Below, in pieces: positions 6,630 to 7,160 of a stretch of 7,160 bases of DNA; position 1 is the stretch's first letter; each line of letters starts with the position of its first letter. The position numbers and the translations under genes are program-made. The notes beneath the pieces are model-generated. The model saw nothing but the letters and a program-made list of their open reading frames with translations. It did no database searches and had not been told where the DNA came from. The stretch comes from JBJHCA01 sp050485785 (GTDB lineage Bacteria; Bacteroidota; Bacteroidia; Chitinophagales; Saprospiraceae), in contig JBJHCA010000116.1 of the NCBI GenBank assembly GCA_050485785.1, forward strand, positions 1 to 7,160, in the 5' to 3' direction.

Positions 6630-6663
6630 CCCTTGCTTTAACATAAAGCAGGGGTTTTTTTTT
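6630..6663 (+). terminator. Strong intrinsic terminator on the plus strand with no upstream gene
   Basis: CCCTTGCTTTA (6630-6640) pairs with TAAAGCAGGGG (6644-6654): 11 bp with one T-G wobble and a 3-base loop (or 10 bp with a 5-base loop). It is followed at once by nine T (6655-6663), the textbook shape of a plus-strand terminator. Read on the minus strand, the hairpin is preceded by A9 and followed by GGGCCCCTAACCC, so it cannot serve the flanking minus-strand genes as an intrinsic terminator. No plus-strand gene ends nearby. Confidence 0.75.
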
Positions 6664-6746
6664 ATGCCTTTCTAACAAGCTTTTCAGAGCTTGGTTCTGC
6701 TAATGAATAAGGTACCCCAGATTATCTTGTCAGTATAATTGTTATG

Positions 6747-7160
6747 CTATAATACACTAAACACTACCCTTTCGATTATTCCGTCACCATACAAAATCAG
6801 GAAATAGATTCCCGGATTCAATTGCGGTAAACTGACTCTTTGAAGACCACTTCCGGCAGTTTGCGGTTTTACTTCAGCAATTCTTCGCCCTGCAGCGTCC
6901 GCTACATCAATCTGTTGCCATGATCGGTACAGCCCGTCCTCTATGATCAGGTAGTCAACGGCAGGAATGGGATAAACGCGCAGGCCGGATGCAAGTGTCG
7001 TATGTGGTGTTGCCGTAAACAGGTCAACCGTAACTGCCGCAATCAACTGACAGCCATTGGTATCGGTGATGGTCACATCATAATTTCCAGAGGCCAGGCC
7101 GGTAATGAGTTGAGTTGAATCACCGGGATCCCTTTGATAGGAATATGGCGGTGTACCGCC
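6747..7160 (-). CDS. T9SS-secreted protein with SprB-type repeat, C-terminal end (partial)
   Basis: The last 137 residues of a larger exported protein whose start lies beyond the right edge; the frame is open to base 7160. Residues 1-37 of the fragment (GGTPPYSYQ ... LITGLASGNYDVTITDTNGC) match the SprB repeat, an Ig-like adhesin module found in gliding and surface proteins of Bacteroidota. Residues about 59-137 look like a type A T9SS C-terminal sorting domain: RVYPIPAVDYLII (usual motif YPNPA-D-L-I, here Ile for Asn), DVADAAGRRI, LPQLNPGIYFLIL, and a short beta-strand end, ERVVFSVL. The protein should cross the inner membrane by Sec and the outer membrane by T9SS, with the sorting domain removed on export (family knowledge). 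A GTG at 7076 is an internal valine codon, not a start. Confidence 0.9.
   Translation of the reverse strand, partial: GGTPPYSYQRDPGDSTQLITGLASGNYDVTITDTNGCQLIAAVTVDLFTATPHTTLASGLRVYPIPAVDYLIIEDGLYRSWQQIDVADAAGRRIAEVKPQTAGSGLQRVSLPQLNPGIYFLILYGDGIIERVVFSVL

Larger units (their letters stand above)
6462..6746. other. Intergenic region, 285 bp, between the T9SS cargo gene and yaaA
   Basis: No coding region is supported. A plus-strand ATG at 6545 opens only eight codons (MFRKNLTE, stop at 6569-6571). The stretch is AT-rich and holds a 20-bp interrupted palindrome (6565-6584), a strong plus-strand terminator (6630-6663) and a small inverted repeat, CAAGCT/AGCTTG (6676-6681 and 6688-6693). The small repeat might weakly end the upstream minus-strand gene but lacks a good U tract. 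Two TATAAT strings near 6733-6752 are not placed like a Bacteroidota promoter. Confidence 0.6.

Noticed and set aside
6676..6693. CAAGCT/AGCTTG hairpin as terminator of the T9SS cargo gene
   Set aside because: Only a 6-bp stem, and followed on the minus strand by TTAG rather than a U tract; too weak to call.
6733..6752. Two TATAAT strings as sigma-70-like -10 boxes
   Set aside because: Bacteroidota use TAnnTTTG rather than TATAAT, and there is no gene suitably placed downstream; the second string also overlaps the 3' end of the T9SS cargo gene.

Overview
The window looks like ordinary chromosome from a member of the Bacteroidota. Three things point there. The right-edge gene ends in a SprB-type repeat followed by a type IX secretion (T9SS) sorting domain. 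TAnnTTTG elements, the -7 box of the Bacteroidota primary sigma factor, sit just upstream of several genes. No gene has a convincing Shine-Dalgarno sequence. I cannot name a genus.

Layout, left to right. (1) 1-656, minus: the 5' part of guaB (IMP dehydrogenase), cut by the left edge. (2) 764-798: a perfect 14-bp hairpin that ends rplS transcription. (3) 818-1183, minus: rplS (ribosomal protein L19). (4) 1184-1290: a short divergent promoter region. (5) Plus-strand cluster: miaA (tRNA dimethylallyltransferase, 1291-2190), an M20D-family amidohydrolase (2336-3472, no ATG start available) and an alanine racemase-family gene (3469-4626) that overlaps it by 4 bp. (6) 4649-5614, minus: an unrecognised multi-pass membrane protein with a soluble C-terminal tail, converging on alr with only 22 bp between. 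(7) 5697-6461, minus: yaaA (DUF328/UPF0246, peroxide-stress family). (8) 6462-6746: a gene-poor 285-bp gap holding a strong plus-strand intrinsic terminator with no plus-strand gene before it, and an AT-rich dyad. (9) 6747-7160, minus: the 3' end of a secreted, surface-type T9SS cargo gene, cut by the right edge.

Most genes are housekeeping: purine synthesis, ribosome, tRNA modification, peptidoglycan precursor or D-amino-acid supply, and oxidative stress. The M20D-alr pair is the only clear sign of translational coupling and suggests joint N-acyl or D-amino-acid metabolism; that link is inference. I see no CRISPR array, mobile element, tRNA, rRNA or phage gene, and no convincing new multi-gene system. 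The items most worth a second look are the divergent active-site residues of the racemase, the orphan terminator (possible small or antisense RNA), the unrecognised membrane protein, and TAnnTTTG boxes so close to start codons that some transcripts may be nearly leaderless.
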